A DNA stretch of 15,163 nucleotides, from the NCBI GenBank assembly GCA_022360735.1, contig JAKSCF010000598.1:1-15163 (forward strand), given 5' to 3'. The number at the start of each line of letters is the position of its first letter. Position 1 is the stretch's first letter. This stretch comes from Clostridia bacterium (GTDB lineage: Bacteria; Bacillota_A; Clostridia; Peptostreptococcales; JAAYPU01). This document shows positions 14,237 through 15,163 of this stretch, in pieces. The notes beneath the pieces were generated by a model. It saw only the letters and a program-made list of their open reading frames with translations. It did no database searches and had not been told where the DNA came from. The position numbers were made by a program, and so were the translations under genes.

Positions 14237-14258
14237 GATTCCATTGAATATGTAAAAT
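14230..14258 (+). promoter_or_regulatory. Near-consensus sigma-A promoter of the EFR1 flavodoxin-ferredoxin gene
   Basis: TTGACA (14230-14235), a 17-base spacer and TAAAAT (14253-14258). The start would lie near 14265, with a leader of about 78 bases to the ATG at 14343. In that leader ACATTGTC (14271-14278) is the inverse of GACAATGT (14211-14218). Confidence 0.75.
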
Positions 14259-14342
14259 ATGAGTATGCTCACATTGTCATTGTGTTCATAGTAAATATTG
14301 TTTTTTATAGATGCTAGGTGAGTTAAAAAAGGGGACAACGTT

Positions 14343-15163
14343 ATGAAAATTGAAATTAAATACTTTACATCTACCGGCAACACCTTATGGATGGCAAAAG
14401 TTTTTAAAACTTATTTGGAAAGAAAAGGTCATACTGTTCTTTTATCCAATGCTGAGTCAGACGGTATGGAGTATGAAGACGATACAGATATGATGGGAAT
14501 TCTTTATCCGGTTTGGGGATCAAATTTTCCAACGCCCATAGAAAAAGAAATATTAAAAATTAAGCCAAGAAATAAAAAAATGTTCTTAATCGGAAACTGT
14601 GCACTTTTCACCGGTGACACCGGACTTTACTGGAAGAGCATCATAGAGCCTAACCTCCATTACGATGTCTTTTATGTGAATCATGTCAAGCTCCCCACCA
14701 ATGTAAATGTTCGATGGTTCAATTTCCTAAAAGTACTGCAAGGTGAAAAAAAAACAAGGCTGTTTGATAAAGCAAAACCTAAACTCGAAAAGATGTGTGA
14801 AGACATACTTGAGGGAAAAAGAAAAGAAAGAGGTAAAAACCCTTTTGGTATTCTAGGCGCAAAAATACAAAGACATCAAGCAAAATCTGAATATGTTTTC
14901 TGGGCTAAAAAAATGACCATTGACCCTGATAAATGTATTGACTGTAAGCTTTGTGAAAAGCTGTGCCCTATTAATAATATTCAAGTTGAAAATAATTATT
15001 TGGTTAAGCATGGTAAGTTCAACGAAAACTGTATATGCTGTGCCAGATGTTATAACCTTTGCCCAACAGACGCATATCTAGTAGGCTATGAAACTAGAAA
15101 CACTACGCGTTATCGTAGATACAAAGGTGCCTATCCAAATACAGCAACATTAATTCTTTCCAA
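14343..15163 (+). CDS. EFR1-family flavodoxin-ferredoxin protein, 3' end beyond the window
   Basis: The frame is open from ATG at 14343, preceded by AAAGGGGA, to the right edge, giving 273 residues of an incomplete gene. The N-terminal flavodoxin-like domain has the FMN phosphate loop YFTSTGNTLWMAK (residues 7-19) and the aromatic loop YPVWGSNFPTPI. A basic linker around 150-185 (EGKRKERGKNPFGILG) leads to a two-cluster ferredoxin domain: CIDCKLCEKLCP (Cys198, 201, 204 and 208) and CICCARCYNLCP (Cys230, 233, 236 and 240, with an extra Cys232). This order is that of the EFR1 family of anaerobes, fused one-protein electron carriers. About 260-280 residues is usual, so only a few residues should be missing. 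It could feed electrons to flavoprotein or radical SAM enzymes, but no partner adjoins it here. Confidence 0.88.
   Translation, partial: MKIEIKYFTSTGNTLWMAKVFKTYLERKGHTVLLSNAESDGMEYEDDTDMMGILYPVWGSNFPTPIEKEILKIKPRNKKMFLIGNCALFTGDTGLYWKSIIEPNLHYDVFYVNHVKLPTNVNVRWFNFLKVLQGEKKTRLFDKAKPKLEKMCEDILEGKRKERGKNPFGILGAKIQRHQAKSEYVFWAKKMTIDPDKCIDCKLCEKLCPINNIQVENNYLVKHGKFNENCICCARCYNLCPTDAYLVGYETRNTTRYRRYKGAYPNTATLILS

Noticed and set aside
14135..14383. 82-codon minus-strand frame across the terminator and EFR1 promoter
   Set aside because: It overlaps a strong terminator, a promoter with an operator-like repeat and the start of the EFR1 gene; no ribosome binding site was seen.
1..15163. CRISPR arrays, tRNA or rRNA genes, insertion sequences and known riboswitches
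   Set aside because: None was recognised: no regularly spaced direct repeats, cloverleaf patterns, transposase motifs or conserved aptamer cores were found by eye.

Overview
The window is AT-rich DNA with strong AGGAGG-type ribosome binding sites, sigma-A-like promoters and compact unidirectional gene runs. The protein families seen (EFR1-type flavodoxin-ferredoxin, DUF5050 and DUF3795 proteins, KDPG aldolase next to KDG kinase) point to an anaerobic low-GC Firmicute, most likely a member of the Clostridia. No rRNA, tRNA, CRISPR array, transposase or phage gene was seen. This reads as ordinary chromosome rather than a mobile island.

Layout. (1) 1-1354, plus strand: the 3' end of a KDPG/KHG aldolase gene followed by 2-keto-3-deoxygluconate kinase, the lower steps of hexuronate/Entner-Doudoroff sugar breakdown. 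A 21-bp perfect inverted repeat follows. (2) 4367-1493, minus strand: an osmoprotectant (OpuC-like) ABC importer in the order permease, lipoprotein binding protein, ATPase, with a MarR-family regulator as the last gene. (3) 4368-5240: two gene-poor stretches around a 62-residue two-helix membrane protein that has its own promoter and possible terminator. (4) 8663-5241, minus strand: six closely packed genes. They encode two translationally coupled flavodoxin-fold flavoproteins, a radical SAM protein whose C-terminus appears frameshifted, a Cys-rich DUF3795 protein, a multi-helix membrane protein and a GNAT acetyltransferase. (5) 9192-8806 and 12029-9372, minus strand: a small membrane protein and an 885-residue exported DUF5050-type protein ending in a clear terminator. 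(6) 12223-14154, plus strand: a saccharopine-dehydrogenase-like gene and a TetR regulator, driven by a near-consensus promoter overlapped by a 38-bp near-perfect palindrome, then a terminator. (7) 14215-15163, plus strand: a second near-consensus promoter with an operator-like inverted repeat on its -35, driving an EFR1-family flavodoxin/ferredoxin gene cut by the window edge.

The most noteworthy items are the predicted TetR auto-operator, the inverted repeat on the EFR1 promoter, the radical SAM gene with its likely C-terminal tail in another frame, a dispersed repeat with core AAAGAACCGTCCC present three times, and a redox-flavoured operon of two flavoproteins with a radical SAM and a Cys-rich partner. 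Three genes have misleading upstream non-ATG extensions. Their starts were moved to ATG codons with good ribosome binding sites (3676, 6240 and 12029). All functions come from reading motifs and family resemblance; no database search was possible.
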